From contig NZ_NXEJ01000004.1 in NCBI RefSeq assembly GCF_002915175.1, forward strand, positions 124,001-188,000: DNA of 64,000 nucleotides, in the 5' to 3' direction. Every line of letters begins with the position of its first letter. The first letter of the stretch is position 1. Below are positions 34,918 to 42,576 of the stretch, in pieces. The notes below the pieces were generated by a model. It saw only the letters and a program-made list of their open reading frames with translations, ran no database searches and was not told the origin of the DNA. Both the position numbers and the translations under genes were made by a program. Origin of the DNA: Agrobacterium rosae (GTDB lineage: Bacteria > Pseudomonadota > Alphaproteobacteria > Rhizobiales > Rhizobiaceae).

Positions 34918-35769
34918 ATGTCATTTGAAGATGCGAAAGCCATTCTCCCAAGATCACCCGAATACCGGCAGACGGAAAACCGTGCGCCGGCGATGGGGCA
35001 GATCGTGCGTGGCGTGATTGGCCCGTTCCTCTCCCGTTATGGCCTGGTGATCAGCTTTCTGGCGGCATGGCAGATATCCAGCGTCTTCGGCTGGATCAAC
35101 CCGGCGGTTTTCCCTCCGCTTGATGCTATCATCGGTGCGCTTTGGAAGGGCATTTCCAGCGGTGCTTTGATCGATGATATCGGCATCAGTCTGCAACGTG
35201 CAGGTATCGCCTTCGCTGCGGCTGTCATCATCGGCATTCCACTGGGTCTGTTCATGGGGCAGGTGGCGGCTGTGGAGCGGGCGCTCGATCCGCTGTTGCA
35301 GTTTTTCCGGCAGACATCGGCGCTTGCGCTGTATCCGGTTTTCATTCTGCTGCTGGGGCTTGGCGAGGCGTCGAAGGTTTTTGTGATCTTCTGGGCAACG
35401 CTGTTTCCCATCCTTCTGTCCACCATTGGTGGCGTCAAGGAAGTGGATGGCAAGCTGATCGAGATGGCGCGAACCTACGGTGCCGGTCCGCTGACGATTT
35501 TTCGCCGCGTCGTTCTTCCTGCCTCCGTCCCTGCGATTTTTGTCGGCCTGCGACTGTCCGCGACCACTGCCCTGCTGCTTCTGATCGCTGCTGAAATGAT
35601 CGGTGCCAACAAGGGTATCGGCTTTCAGGTCATGAATGCGCAGTACAATTTCCAGATCCCGCTGATGTTTGCGGCCATTCTTCTTCTGGCGCTTTTGGGG
35701 CTGGCGGCCAATGCGGTGCTGGTTCTTCTGCAACGCAAGCTTTGTCGCTGGTCGCAGCCGTCTCAGTGA
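34918..35769 (+). CDS. ABC transporter permease (SsuC/TauC-like)
   Basis: A 283-residue inner-membrane permease of the nitrate/sulfonate/taurine ABC class. After a ~35-residue polar N-terminus there are about six helices; the cytoplasmic EAA-type loop that contacts the ATPase reads EMARTYGAGPLTIFRRVVLPASVPAIFVGLR. The GLFMGQVAAVERALDPLLQFFRQTSALALYPVFILLLG region is typical of SsuC. It starts 9 bases after the monooxygenase stop and is followed by its binding protein and ATPase. Confidence 0.92.
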   Translation: MSFEDAKAILPRSPEYRQTENRAPAMGQIVRGVIGPFLSRYGLVISFLAAWQISSVFGWINPAVFPPLDAIIGALWKGISSGALIDDIGISLQRAGIAFAAAVIIGIPLGLFMGQVAAVERALDPLLQFFRQTSALALYPVFILLLGLGEASKVFVIFWATLFPILLSTIGGVKEVDGKLIEMARTYGAGPLTIFRRVVLPASVPAIFVGLRLSATTALLLLIAAEMIGANKGIGFQVMNAQYNFQIPLMFAAILLLALLGLAANAVLVLLQRKLCRWSQPSQ

Positions 35770-35812
35770 TGCCTATCAGCTAAACACATTCTCTTTCTCA
35801 AAGGAAAAATCC

Positions 35813-36790
35813 ATGAGCTTTCATTCTCGTAAGCTACTGCTTTCGGCTGCCGTGATTTTCGGTTTCGCCACCGCCGCCTCTGCCGCCGAAGAGGTCAAAT
35901 TCCGCTATCTCGCAACCCAGGGCGGCCTTGCTGCCCAGGAACTGGCTCAGGAGCTCGGCTATTTCAAAGGCACCGGTGTCACTTTGGAAAATGTCGGCTA
36001 TGCCACAGGTGGTCCGGCTTCCCTGTTTGCGCTGGCATCCGGTGATGTCGAAATCGGCAGTGCCGCAACTGCTGCCGTGTTGAACTCCATCATCGGCGGC
36101 AATGATTTCGTGGCCGCTTTCCCGTCAAACGGTATCAATGATGAGGTTCAGTCGGTTTTCTATGTTCTGGACGATAGCCCGATCAAGGGTATCAAGGACA
36201 TCGCCGGTAAGACGATTGCGGTCAATACGCTTGGCGCACATCTGGACTACACCATCCGCGAAGCTCTGCACTCGGTGAACCTGCCGACGGATGCGGCAAA
36301 ACCCGTCGTCGTGCCGGGTCCGCAGCTCGAGCAGGTCCTACGCTCCAAGCAGGTGGACATTTCCGCTTTCGGTTACTGGCAGACGACGTTTGAAGGCAAG
36401 GCCAAGGCCGCTGGCGGCATTCGTCCGATCTTTGACGATACCGATGTGCTTGGTGACATCGCTGGTGGCTTCATCGTTTTGCGCCGCGATTTTACCAAAA
36501 AGCATCCTGAAGCCTCGAAAATCTTCGTTGAGCAGTCGCAGCGCGCTCTCGATTACGCGCGTGAGCACCCGGAAGAAACCAAGAAGATTTTCGCAAAGGC
36601 GCTCGAAGAGCGTGGGGAAAACCCTGACATCGCGCAATACTTCCGGGGTTACGGCGTGCGCCCGGGTGGCAAGGCCGTGGATCGTGACTTGCAGTTCTGG
36701 ATCGACATCCTGACGCGTGAAGGCAAGATCAAGGAAGGCCAGATCACGGCCAAGAGCATTCTCTACGCGCCTGAAACGGCCAGCAACTGA
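35813..36790 (+). CDS. ABC transporter substrate-binding protein (SsuA/NMT1-like)
   Basis: A 325-residue periplasmic binding protein. The signal peptide (residues ~1-24, ending ASA) precedes VKFRYLATQGGLAAQELAQELGYFKGTGVTLENVGY and GGPASLFALASGDVEIGSAATAAVLNSI, typical of the SsuA/THI5-like fold that binds sulfonates, nitrate or thiamine precursors. ATG 35813 follows AAAGGAAAAA. Its place between permease and ATPase genes and beside an LLM monooxygenase favours an organosulfur ligand; this is inference. Confidence 0.9.
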   Translation: MSFHSRKLLLSAAVIFGFATAASAAEEVKFRYLATQGGLAAQELAQELGYFKGTGVTLENVGYATGGPASLFALASGDVEIGSAATAAVLNSIIGGNDFVAAFPSNGINDEVQSVFYVLDDSPIKGIKDIAGKTIAVNTLGAHLDYTIREALHSVNLPTDAAKPVVVPGPQLEQVLRSKQVDISAFGYWQTTFEGKAKAAGGIRPIFDDTDVLGDIAGGFIVLRRDFTKKHPEASKIFVEQSQRALDYAREHPEETKKIFAKALEERGENPDIAQYFRGYGVRPGGKAVDRDLQFWIDILTREGKIKEGQITAKSILYAPETASN

Positions 36791-36799
36791 GGACGCAGC

Positions 36800-37567
36800 A
36801 TGACGCAAACGCAAGCCGTTCGCGGAGAGGTGGCGATCCGCCATCTCTCCAAGTCCTACCACCTGAACGGCAAGCCGCTTCAGGTTCTGAAAGACATCAA
36901 TCTCAAGATCGTGCCAGGCGAAAGCCTTGCTATCGTCGGTGCCAGCGGATCGGGCAAGACAACGCTGCTGCGCGTTCTGGCAGGATTGGAACAGGCCGAT
37001 AGCGGCGACGTGCTGATCGACGGACACGCCGTACATGGCGTCGGATCGGAACGGGCGGTCATCTTCCAGGAGCCTCGTTTGCTGCCTTGGCTAACCGTTC
37101 TTGAAAACGTGTCCTTCGGGCTGGAAACCCAGGGTGTTGCGAAAGCAGAGGCAAAAACGAGAGCGCAGCGCTATATCAATCTCGTCGGTCTCCAGCAGTT
37201 CGAAACCGCCTATCCGCGGCAGCTTTCCGGCGGCATGGCGCAGCGCGTCGGCATTGCCCGCGCACTGGCCGTACAGCCTGAAATCCTGCTCCTCGATGAA
37301 CCGCTTGGCGCACTCGATGCCATGACGAAAATCAGCATGCAGCAGGAACTGGCGCGTATCTGGCGTGAGGAGGATGTGACCACCGTTCTCGTGACCCATG
37401 ATCTGGAAGAAGCGATCTATCTCGCCGACCGCATCCTCATCCTTCCGCGTGAAAAGGGTGCACAGCCGAGAATCATCGATATCGACCTGCCACGCCCGCG
37501 CGACCGCAGTTCACCGGCCTTCGTGCGTCAGCGCGAGGAATTGTTGCAGGTGTTCGGTTTGCATTGA
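36800..37567 (+). CDS. ABC transporter ATP-binding protein (SsuB/TauB-like)
   Basis: A 255-residue ATPase. Walker A is GASGSGKTTL, the Q-loop follows in VIFQEPRLLPWLTVLENV, the signature is LSGGMAQRVGIARAL, Walker B is LLLDEPLGALDAMT and the H-loop is VTHDLEEAIYLADRI. These are the class features of sulfonate/taurine/nitrate importers. It closes the four-gene operon starting at 33556 and is followed by a palindromic repeat. Confidence 0.95.
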   Translation: MTQTQAVRGEVAIRHLSKSYHLNGKPLQVLKDINLKIVPGESLAIVGASGSGKTTLLRVLAGLEQADSGDVLIDGHAVHGVGSERAVIFQEPRLLPWLTVLENVSFGLETQGVAKAEAKTRAQRYINLVGLQQFETAYPRQLSGGMAQRVGIARALAVQPEILLLDEPLGALDAMTKISMQQELARIWREEDVTTVLVTHDLEEAIYLADRILILPREKGAQPRIIDIDLPRPRDRSSPAFVRQREELLQVFGLH

Positions 37568-37586
37568 CTATTTTTAAAGCCCTACC

Positions 37587-37711
37587 CATCTTCCGTCAAT
37601 CAGGCCTTGAGCCGGAATCCAGTTAGCCCAAGTCCTTGGGCTGGTAGACTCTTCCGCCGCGCAGACGCGCGTCTGCTGGACCCCGGATCAAGTCCGGGGT
37701 GACGGAGGTGG
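37587..37711. repeat. Dispersed palindromic repeat, family B, copy 1 (mosaic)
   Basis: The core AGCCCAAGTCCTTGGGCT and CCGCCGCGCAGACGCGCGTCTG match family B copies at 40070 and 54980, but the outer arms are different: CTTCCGTCAATCAGG on the left and CCCCGGATCAAGTCCGGGG then GTGACGGAG on the right. It sits between convergent genes. Confidence 0.8.
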
Positions 37712-37725
37712 GCACCATAGGCCGC

Positions 37726-38283
37726 TCATTTTCCCAACCACCGTTCTAACGTCAGCGCATAGGTCACATGCGGCTTCAATTGAGGGTGGCTTTCCGGCAC
37801 ACGCGGATGGTCGAAATCGCGGGACGGATCGCGGATGAGGCCGATCCGTTTCATAACGGAGACCGAGCGCTGGTTATCGCGGACTGCGAAGGAGACGATC
37901 TCCGGCTTCTTCTTTTCATCGAATGCCATTGCTAACATCGATTTTGCGGCTTCCGTCACATAGCCGTGGCCCCAGAAACGGGTTGCCAGCCGCCAGCCGA
38001 TTTCCATCGTGCCGAGCGGGAATATGCCTTCGAGATTGGCGGGGGCTATGCCGCAGAACCCTATCGGTTCAGCAGTTTCACGCAGCTCCAGCGCGTAGAA
38101 GCCAAAACCAGTAGCGCGGATCATGTCGTTGATGCGCTCCAGTGCGGCATCGGATTCGGCGTGACTGCGTGCGGTGGGAAAAAACTCCATCACTTTCGGG
38201 TCGGCGTTGATCTCCCGGAAAAGGTCGCGGTCTGTTTTTCGCCATTCCCGCAGGATCAGCCTTGGTGTTCCTCGTAAGATCAT
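37726..38283 (-). CDS. GNAT family N-acetyltransferase (RimJ/RimL-like)
   Basis: A 185-residue acetyltransferase of the GNAT_3 type. Visible are TPRLILREWRKTDRDLFREINADPKVMEFFP at the start, IGFCGIAPA, the EIGWRLATRFWGHGYVTEAAKSML acetyl-CoA region, and VRDNQRSVSVMKRIGLIRD. The acceptor may be a protein N-terminus or a small amine and cannot be told. Its start overlaps the serB stop by 4 bases, so it is translationally coupled to serB. Confidence 0.9.
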   Translation of the reverse strand: MILRGTPRLILREWRKTDRDLFREINADPKVMEFFPTARSHAESDAALERINDMIRATGFGFYALELRETAEPIGFCGIAPANLEGIFPLGTMEIGWRLATRFWGHGYVTEAAKSMLAMAFDEKKKPEIVSFAVRDNQRSVSVMKRIGLIRDPSRDFDHPRVPESHPQLKPHVTYALTLERWLGK

Positions 38284-39170
38284 GGGGTAACGAAATCAGC
38301 CTTGCGATAACCCTGAAGATAAAGAAGTGCCGTCAAGTCACCGTGGTCGATGCGGATTTTCGCTTCCGCCGCTACGGCAGGCTTGGCGTGGATCGCAACG
38401 CCTGACCCGGCCAGATGCAGCATGCCGAGGTCGTTGGCACCATCGCCGACTGCAATCGCGTCTTCAGGGGTAATGCCAAGTTTTGCAGCGATATCGTTCA
38501 ACGCGTCGACTTTGGCCTGTTTACCCAGAATCGGTTCAGCCACGGTGCCATCGAGAAGGCCGTCTTTTTCGCCCAGAATATTGGCGCGATTTTCATCGAA
38601 GCCAAGGGTTGCCGCGATTCGGCTGGTAAAGACTGTGAAGCCACCGGAAACCAGCGCCGTGTAGTGGCCCTTGGCTTTCATGGTGGCGATCAGCTCCATA
38701 CCGCCTGGGGTCAGTGTGATGCGCTTTTCAATGACCTCGTCCACCACGGAAATAGGCAGGCCTTTCAACAGTGCGACGCGCTCTCGCAGGGCAGGTTCGA
38801 AGGCGATTTCGCCATTCATGGCGCGGGCGGTGATGGTGGAGACCTGCTCTTTTAGCCCGACTTCGGCAGCCAGCTCATCGATGCATTCCTGGCCGATCAT
38901 GGTCGAATCCATGTCAGCGATGAGGATTTTCTTGCGGCGCTTGTCCTGGTCCTGAATGGCGATATCGATGGGTCGGTCAACGATAGCCATCCGCAGCACA
39001 CGTTCTGCCGCCGCAATATCGGTACCATCGCGCAGCACCATATCGCAGGCAACTCCATCTGCCAGCCAGTAGAGGCCTGAAGCGTCCAGTGCCTTGGCGG
39101 CACTTTCGGCGATCGTGGAATTCAGAACAGGATTTGACGGATTGGCGATAAGCGTGGCAACCAGAGCCAT
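38280..39170 (-). CDS. serB: Phosphoserine phosphatase
   Basis: A 296-residue HAD-superfamily enzyme, last step of serine synthesis. An N-terminal ACT-like regulatory part (~1-80) precedes the HAD core, with motif I DMDSTMIGQECIDELA, motif II LVSGGFTVFTSRIA (Ser), the motif III Lys in LGKQAKVDAL, and motif IV VGDGANDLGML. Homology begins at ALVATLIANPSNPVL, so ATG 39170 is the start. That start codon overlaps the divergent miaA start codon. Confidence 0.96.
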   Translation of the reverse strand: MALVATLIANPSNPVLNSTIAESAAKALDASGLYWLADGVACDMVLRDGTDIAAAERVLRMAIVDRPIDIAIQDQDKRRKKILIADMDSTMIGQECIDELAAEVGLKEQVSTITARAMNGEIAFEPALRERVALLKGLPISVVDEVIEKRITLTPGGMELIATMKAKGHYTALVSGGFTVFTSRIAATLGFDENRANILGEKDGLLDGTVAEPILGKQAKVDALNDIAAKLGITPEDAIAVGDGANDLGMLHLAGSGVAIHAKPAVAAEAKIRIDHGDLTALLYLQGYRKADFVTP

Positions 39171-40065
39171 GATGAAAAACCTTGCTGACGAATTTGATGC
39201 GATCCTGATAACCGGCCCGACGGCAAGCGGCAAGTCCGCGCTTGCGCTTCGGCTGGCGCGGGAGAAAAATGGTGTCGTTATCAACGCCGATAGCATGCAG
39301 GTTTACGACACGCTGCGGGTTTTGACAGCGCGGCCTTCGTCAGAAGAAATAGAGGACGTGCCGCACCATCTTTATGGGCATGTCCCTGCTTCGACGCTTT
39401 ACTCCACAGGGGAGTGGCTGCGGGAGATAACGACGCTTCTGGAAAAACTGCGCGGCGAGGGGCGTTTCCCGGTTATCGTTGGTGGCACGGGTCTCTACTT
39501 CAAGGCGCTGACGGGCGGCCTTTCGGATATGCCATCCATTCCGTCGCAGATTCGCGGAAGCTACAGAACGCGGCTGCTCGAAGACGGACCGGCTGGGCTG
39601 CATGAAGAATTGTCGAACCGCGATCCGCAGATCGCGTCCAGCCTTCGCGCCACCGATGGCCAGCGCATCGTGCGGGCACTGGAAGTGCTGGAAGCCACCG
39701 GCAAATCCATCCGCACCTTTCAGGAGGCCAGCGGCCCGATGATTATCGATCCGGCGCGGGCACAAAAAATCGTCGTGCTGCCGGAGCGTGCGGTGCTGCA
39801 CGACCGCATCAACCGCCGTTTTGCGGGCATGATGAAAAGTGGCGCGGTGGAGGAAGTGCAGGCGCTTCTGGCGCTCGATCTTCCCCCGGATGCAACAGCC
39901 ATGAAGGCAATTGGCGTTTCGCAGATTGCGGAGATGCTGGCGGGGGGCATGAGCGAGTCCGAGGTCATCGAGAAGGCCGCTGCGGCCACGCGTCAATATT
40001 CCAAGCGGCAAATGACGTGGTTTCGCAATCAGATGGGGGAGGATTGGGAGAGGGTGGTGCCTTGA
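39169..40065 (+). CDS. miaA: tRNA dimethylallyltransferase
   Basis: A 298-residue enzyme that transfers dimethylallyl to A37 of tRNAs reading UNN codons. The P-loop is ITGPTASGKSALAL; NADSMQVYDTLRVLTARPS and HHLYGHVPAS follow, then VGGTGLYFKALTGGLSD, DGQRIVRALEVLEATGKS, and KAIGVSQIAEMLAGG and TRQYSKRQMTWFRNQ at the end. The start is ATG 39169 or 39172. It is head-to-head with serB with no intergenic space. Confidence 0.96.
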   Translation: MMKNLADEFDAILITGPTASGKSALALRLAREKNGVVINADSMQVYDTLRVLTARPSSEEIEDVPHHLYGHVPASTLYSTGEWLREITTLLEKLRGEGRFPVIVGGTGLYFKALTGGLSDMPSIPSQIRGSYRTRLLEDGPAGLHEELSNRDPQIASSLRATDGQRIVRALEVLEATGKSIRTFQEASGPMIIDPARAQKIVVLPERAVLHDRINRRFAGMMKSGAVEEVQALLALDLPPDATAMKAIGVSQIAEMLAGGMSESEVIEKAAAATRQYSKRQMTWFRNQMGEDWERVVP

Positions 40066-40069
40066 GCGA

Positions 40070-40200
40070 CCTCTCTTCCCTCATTCCTGTCCTTGTGACA
40101 GGAATCCAATCGACGCGCGTCTGCGCGGCGGTAGAGGCTCTTTCAGCCCAAGGACTTGGGCTGGCTGGATTCCTGTGACAAGCACAGGAATGAGGGAGGT
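40070..40200. repeat. Dispersed palindromic repeat, family B, copy 2
   Basis: Outer arms TCATTCCTGTCCTTGTGACA and its partner TGTGACAAGCACAGGAATGA enclose CGACGCGCGTCTGCGCGGCGG and AGCCCAAGGACTTGGGCT. Internal order is reversed relative to the copy at 54980, so the element is inverted. It separates convergent miaA and the HerA-like gene. Confidence 0.85.
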
Positions 40201-40221
40201 ATAGGGACGGCCCGAGCCAAC

Positions 40222-42189
40222 TCAATCTTTCCGGTAAAGACTACCAAGTGGCTTCTTCATCAGGCTATCTCGCAGGGATGATCTTGGCTCTTCGGCGATA
40301 AAAGACCGCGGCGCTAAGTCCGGAACATTTTCGCGAACTGGTGCAACACTTGCGGACATCTGCGCCTTTGCGGAAAACACCGAACTCCTCGGCAGCATTT
40401 CCGGCCGGTAAGGTTCGCTGCTGTTGCTTTCTTCGTTGAACTCGCGCTTCCAGCTATCGAATTCCTCATCATTCGCATCCTGGGCGATTTTGGCGTCGTA
40501 GCTCTGGCGGAAGCCGGAAATATCGGGGCCGGTGACGGCGCGCATGCGTTTGACGATGGAGCGAAGATCGACCGTATCCGGCGTATCTTCGGCAATGTGG
40601 GGCATGACGCCATTGGCCTTGGGAAGGTTATGGTCGGCTACGCGGTCGAAGCGGATGCGCATGGGAACGTTGATGGCCTCACCGAAGGCGATGGCTTCGC
40701 CATTGCCGATGGAGGAGAGGAAGCTGGTGGTGGAGACGGATGAGTTCGGAATGGCCGACCGGATAATTTCCTGATCGTTTTCGTTGGATAGCCGCATGGC
40801 GAACACGGTGGAGCATTGCGACAGGATGGTCTGGTCCAGTTCTCCCGGCCGCTGGGTGATGATGCCGAGTGATACGCCGTATTTGCGGCCTTCCTTGGCG
40901 ATGCGGGCAATGGCCTGGCGCGTCGGGAAAAAGCCGAGTTCGGGATCGGCGGGAACGTAACGGTGCGCTTCTTCGCAGACGACCAGCGTATGGATTGCAC
41001 CCTGGCTCCACAGCGCCAGTTCGAACGCCATACGGCAAAGAACGGAGGCTACGGAATTCACCACTTCCGACGGAATGCCGGCGAGCTGGAAGACTGAAAT
41101 CGGTTTTCCATCGCCGGGGACACGGAAGATATGCGCCACCGTTTCCATGATCGTATCGCTGATCGTGCTGTTGGAGAACATGAAGTGATAACGCGGATCA
41201 TTGATGGCGGACATGATGCGCATTTTGAGGTTTCGCAGCACTGGTTTCTCATCACGCCCCTCAAGCCGGCCAATGCGCTCATCGATCAGGGCCAGAAGGT
41301 CGGCAATGCGGTAAGGGACAGGCGTATCCGATGTCAGGGACGACTTTTCCGAGGCGCGACGCATGACGGAGTTGTCCGAACCGCGAAAGGCGCGTTTCGC
41401 CTCCGGTATCAGGTCACGCAGAATATCAAGCTCTTCGGAAACGGCCTTGCGTCCGCGGTAGAGCACCTCTGTAAACTCTTCCAGCTTCATCAGCCAGAAG
41501 GGCAGGTCGAGTGTATCGGTATCGATAACCACCGATGACATCGGGAAGGCTGCGGCATATTCATTGTGCGGATCGAGAATCAGCACACGTAGCTTCGGGT
41601 CCTTCTCGATTGCCTTGTTCAGCAGCAGAGAGACTGCGGTCGACTTGCCGACGCCGGTCGAGCCGAGAACGGCGAAGTGCTTGGATAGCATTTGCGGAAT
41701 GCTGATCGTCGCGTCGATGCTGTCATCCTGCGTCAGGCGACCGACGACACAGGTGCCGCCGCCTGTATTTTCGTAGATGCGCATCAGGTCGCTCGAGCGA
41801 ATGCGGTGCGCAATGGCTCCCAGATAGGGGTAGCGGGAAATGCCGGTGGAAAAACGCTCGCTACCGTCAGGCGCGCGATAAATCTCGCCCAGCAGTTCGA
41901 CGTCTATCAACAGCGTGTTGCTGCGACTGGCCGACCACTCGATCTGGCCGGTTTTCATGGCGTAACTCAAGGCCGCGACGCGGGTTTCGCCAAGGTCGAT
42001 GGAGATCAGGCGACCAACCGACCATAGTTCGGCAAGGTCAGTCTTGCCGGGTTCGGTCGTGGCGGAAATCGTCGCACGGGAGCCGTTGCAGGAAATGACG
42101 TGGCCGAGCAGCCGGTTTGCTGCCGTCACTTCGTCGCGGCGGTCCTGCTCGCCTGCTTTTGCCGATTTGCGAAGGTCGTCGTTAAACAC
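40222..42189 (-). CDS. HerA-like ATPase (DUF87 domain)
   Basis: A 655-residue hexameric-helicase/translocase-like ATPase. An N-terminal HAS-barrel-like region (~25-110) precedes the ATPase core with Walker A LGSTGVGKSTAV (~175-186), ILDPHNEYAAAFP, Walker B TLVVCEEAHRYVP and the sensor region GIITQRPGELDQTILSQCST. HerA proteins act with the nuclease NurA in archaea and with various nucleases or SIR2 proteins in bacterial defence. No NurA, SIR2 or other effector gene is adjacent here. The C-terminal ~100 residues are polar and of low complexity. Confidence 0.88.
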   Translation of the reverse strand: MFNDDLRKSAKAGEQDRRDEVTAANRLLGHVISCNGSRATISATTEPGKTDLAELWSVGRLISIDLGETRVAALSYAMKTGQIEWSASRSNTLLIDVELLGEIYRAPDGSERFSTGISRYPYLGAIAHRIRSSDLMRIYENTGGGTCVVGRLTQDDSIDATISIPQMLSKHFAVLGSTGVGKSTAVSLLLNKAIEKDPKLRVLILDPHNEYAAAFPMSSVVIDTDTLDLPFWLMKLEEFTEVLYRGRKAVSEELDILRDLIPEAKRAFRGSDNSVMRRASEKSSLTSDTPVPYRIADLLALIDERIGRLEGRDEKPVLRNLKMRIMSAINDPRYHFMFSNSTISDTIMETVAHIFRVPGDGKPISVFQLAGIPSEVVNSVASVLCRMAFELALWSQGAIHTLVVCEEAHRYVPADPELGFFPTRQAIARIAKEGRKYGVSLGIITQRPGELDQTILSQCSTVFAMRLSNENDQEIIRSAIPNSSVSTTSFLSSIGNGEAIAFGEAINVPMRIRFDRVADHNLPKANGVMPHIAEDTPDTVDLRSIVKRMRAVTGPDISGFRQSYDAKIAQDANDEEFDSWKREFNEESNSSEPYRPEMLPRSSVFSAKAQMSASVAPVRENVPDLAPRSFIAEEPRSSLRDSLMKKPLGSLYRKD

Positions 42190-42377
42190 GTCTCGCCCCT
42201 GTCATAGGTCTGTCGGCCTTGTTTGAAGTCGGCCCTGTGCGGGTTGGTCCCGGTCATTCAGCGAAGTCTATAAGATTGCTTTTAACAACTGGTGTAATCG
42301 GAGCGTATTTTTATTTCGTCAAATGCCGTCCGTTCGCAATAAATGGAATAAATGTGGATTTTTTTCCGCAGAATGCG

Positions 42378-42406
42378 TTGACGGATATCGGTTTTGTGTC
42401 TAACAC
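42378..42406 (+). promoter_or_regulatory. Probable sigma-70 promoter of the ilv leader
   Basis: TTGACG (42378-42383), a 17-bp spacer, then TAACAC (42401-42406). Transcription would start around 42413-42415, at or next to the leader-peptide ATG, making that mRNA leaderless. Confidence 0.6.
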
Positions 42407-42414
42407 TCCGGCCC

Positions 42415-42471
42415 ATGAAAAATCTTAACGTACTTATCGTGGTGGGACGGCGCATGGGCAGGATGGTGTAA
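42415..42471 (+). CDS. ilvL: ilv operon leader peptide (18 residues)
   Basis: The short frame MKNLNVLIVVGRRMGRMV carries the run L-N-V-L-I-V-V near its start, rich in the end products of the pathway it precedes. It ends inside a strong hairpin and 32 bases before the attenuator terminator, and is followed by ilvB. This is the classical layout of ribosome-mediated attenuation: slow decoding of Leu, Val or Ile codons would alter RNA folding and allow read-through. No ribosome site precedes the ATG. Confidence 0.85.
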   Translation: MKNLNVLIVVGRRMGRMV

Positions 42472-42527
42472 CCATCCGGCGAAAGCACCCATGCGCTAAA
42501 CGAGGCTCCTCAAGGGGCCTTTTTTTA
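42450..42527 (+). promoter_or_regulatory. ilvBN transcription attenuator
   Basis: A long hairpin pairs GCGCATGGG (42450-42458) with CCCATGCGC (42488-42496) and encloses GGATGG/CCATCC. It is followed by the terminator AGGCTCC-TCAA-GGGGCCT with seven T residues (42503-42527). Both lie between the leader peptide and ilvB. Confidence 0.85.
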
Positions 42528-42576
42528 TGTCTTCACACGGGCCAAATGGCCCGACGATATCCAAAGCCAAATCGGG

